From: Actinomadura_C alba
GTDB taxonomy: Bacteria > Actinomycetota > Actinomycetes > Streptosporangiales > Streptosporangiaceae
NCBI RefSeq assembly: GCF_039530285.1
Contig: NZ_BAAAOK010000009.1
Span: 124,001 to 188,000, forward strand
Length of the DNA: 64,000 nt
Direction of reading: 5' to 3'
In this document: piece by piece, positions 62,921 to 64,000 of the stretch
Layout of the letters: every line of letters begins with the position of its first letter
Numbering within the stretch: the stretch's first letter is position 1
Made by a program: the position numbers and the translations under genes
Notes under the pieces: generated by a model
What the model was told of the DNA's origin: nothing
The model's input: only the letters and a program-made list of their open reading frames with translations
Databases searched by the model: none

Positions 62921-64000
62921 CCGAGGAGAAGAATTCAGTGGTGGCCGCTGCGGAACCGTCCCAGGTGGACCGAGAGACCACGCCGAGGGAAGGCCGATCC
63001 GGTCGAGGCGGGAAGCCGGTCGTGGGGCGGCAGTGGAAAGCCACCGCCACCTATCCGGACCCGCCGGAGAACGGCCCTACGGCGAAGCTCGAGAAGTTCA
63101 TCGACGCGATGATCGCCACCGGCCAGACCGGGCAGATCTTCGGCGAGCACGGCATCGGCAAGACGTCCACGTTCGTGTCGTATGTGCCGAAGCGGTTTCC
63201 CGGCACCACGCTGGTGGTCATCCCCGCGGCCAACCTCACCCCGGACGACCTGCTGGTCAACGCCCCGGTACGCGACGATCGCAGCGGAGAGCTGGTGCTC
63301 CGCCAGCTCGTCATGCGGCAACTCGTCCCGGGCAAGCCGTTCGTCCTGCTCATCGACGACTCGTTGCAGGCCGGCAACACCGTGCAGTCGCAGCTCATGC
63401 AGATCGCCTGCAACTGGACCCTGGGCGAGTACGACCTGCGCGAGCTGGGCTGCGTCGGGGTGTTCCTCACCGACAACGAGTCGCTGGCCGAGACCAGCGT
63501 ACGCCGGTCCGACCTGGCGATTCTGGATCGGATGGTCACCCTCCGGCTGACCGCGAACGACACCGCGTGGCGACTGGCGTTGGCCGAGCGGTATCCCGAC
63601 TGGGATCTGCGTGAGGTGTTCCGGCAGTGGGCCTCCCTCAGCCCACCCCTGCGCTACCTCCTCTCGCCGCGCACGCTGCAGCACGTACTCGACTGCGCCC
63701 GCGCCGGGTTGCCGCCGGTCTGGGGACTGCCGTTGCAGAACGGCCGGCGGCTGGCGCTGATCGAGGAGCGGAAGGACGGTAAGCCGGGCCGGGACCGCAC
63801 CACCGAAGTGCTCGACGGCATCGCCGCGGCGGTCGGGGCGAGCAACCCGGCCACCGTGGCCGACCCGGTCCGGCGCATCCTCCGGGCCGCGATGACCCAC
63901 CGCTGGGCGGTCCTGCTGCAGGGGCCGCCAGGGTGCGGCAAGACGGAGATCACCAAGCAGATCGCCCGGGAGGAGACAGGCCGCGAACCTGTCTATTTCT
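62917..64000 (+). CDS. Tandem AAA+ ATPase (MoxR-like), 3' end outside window
   Basis: At least 361 residues, frame open to the window end. Two P-loops: GEHGIGKT (76-83) and GPPGCGKT (336-343). First module continues VVIPAANLTPDDLLVNAPV, LLIDDSLQAGN (Walker B) and GVFLTDNESLAET (sensor 1-like). The second module is cut by the edge. AAA modules in tandem are unusual for MoxR proteins, which have one. ATG overlaps the VWA gene stop, so both proteins are made together. Confidence 0.87.
   Translation, partial: MTEEKNSVVAAAEPSQVDRETTPREGRSGRGGKPVVGRQWKATATYPDPPENGPTAKLEKFIDAMIATGQTGQIFGEHGIGKTSTFVSYVPKRFPGTTLVVIPAANLTPDDLLVNAPVRDDRSGELVLRQLVMRQLVPGKPFVLLIDDSLQAGNTVQSQLMQIACNWTLGEYDLRELGCVGVFLTDNESLAETSVRRSDLAILDRMVTLRLTANDTAWRLALAERYPDWDLREVFRQWASLSPPLRYLLSPRTLQHVLDCARAGLPPVWGLPLQNGRRLALIEERKDGKPGRDRTTEVLDGIAAAVGASNPATVADPVRRILRAAMTHRWAVLLQGPPGCGKTEITKQIAREETGREPVYF

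Overview
The window is about 70% G+C, densely coded on both strands, with frequent GTG starts and ATGA/GTGA stop-start overlaps. Gene content (luciferase-like and F420-type oxidoreductases, PadR/ABC exporter pair, GT2-GtrA fusion, CbpM, an Rv2030c-like phosphoribosyltransferase-erythromycin esterase fusion, STAS proteins, DesA3-like desaturase) points to a high-GC actinobacterium, probably Streptosporangiales-like (inference from gene content only). No tRNA, rRNA, CRISPR array, insertion sequence or phage gene was seen. The first and last genes run off the window.

Layout. 1-410: 3' end of a secreted hydrolase, probably an M14 carboxypeptidase. 597-4107: PadR regulator plus ATPase and FtsX-type permease. 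4123-4965: DUF1963/YwqG-like protein. 5093-14784: OmpR/EnvZ-type two-component system, convergent MacAB-like exporter (adaptor, ATPase, permease, Gly-rich lipoprotein) and a divergent GT2-GtrA plus GT39 membrane glycosyltransferase pair. 14804-18429: imine reductase-like dehydrogenase, then a flavin/2Fe-2S reductase with its acyl desaturase. 18505-25081: STAS protein, tiny membrane protein, YibE/F protein, seven-bladed FG-GAP propeller protein, F420-type oxidoreductase, an unknown protein and a kinase lacking its catalytic half. 25167-27046: DHA2 drug exporter and VOC protein. 27192-31153: oligopeptide/nickel-type ABC importer without ATPases, with a Zur-like box at its promoter and a secreted His-rich protein divergent from it. 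31456-32901: orphan histidine kinase. 33021-36736: operon of three luciferase-like monooxygenases.

36843-45699 is a stress block: clpB, cbpM, dnaJ and dnaK on the minus strand, grpE on the plus strand, and the Rv2030c-like fusion. A copy of the 3' end of dnaK lies immediately before grpE, a scar showing that a dnaK once preceded grpE in the usual order. 46560-49681: formaldehyde dehydrogenase-like enzyme, HtrA-like protease and APH-type kinase. 49690-60286 is largely a metal-handling region: CopZ-like chaperone behind a CsoR-like box, Sco1, PCuAC, a siderophore-type ABC importer with an MFS protein, two paralogous membrane proteins bracketing that set, and an ArsR-CDF pair with an apparently leaderless, autoregulated promoter. 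A second STAS protein (with Cys at the usual phospho-Ser position) and an MFS transporter lie inside it. 60382-61107: MpaB-like protein. 61406-64000: a protein combining an HExxH motif with a VWA domain, translationally coupled to a tandem AAA+ ATPase that continues past the window. This pair and the Zur-box transporter/His-rich protein locus are the best candidates for undescribed systems.
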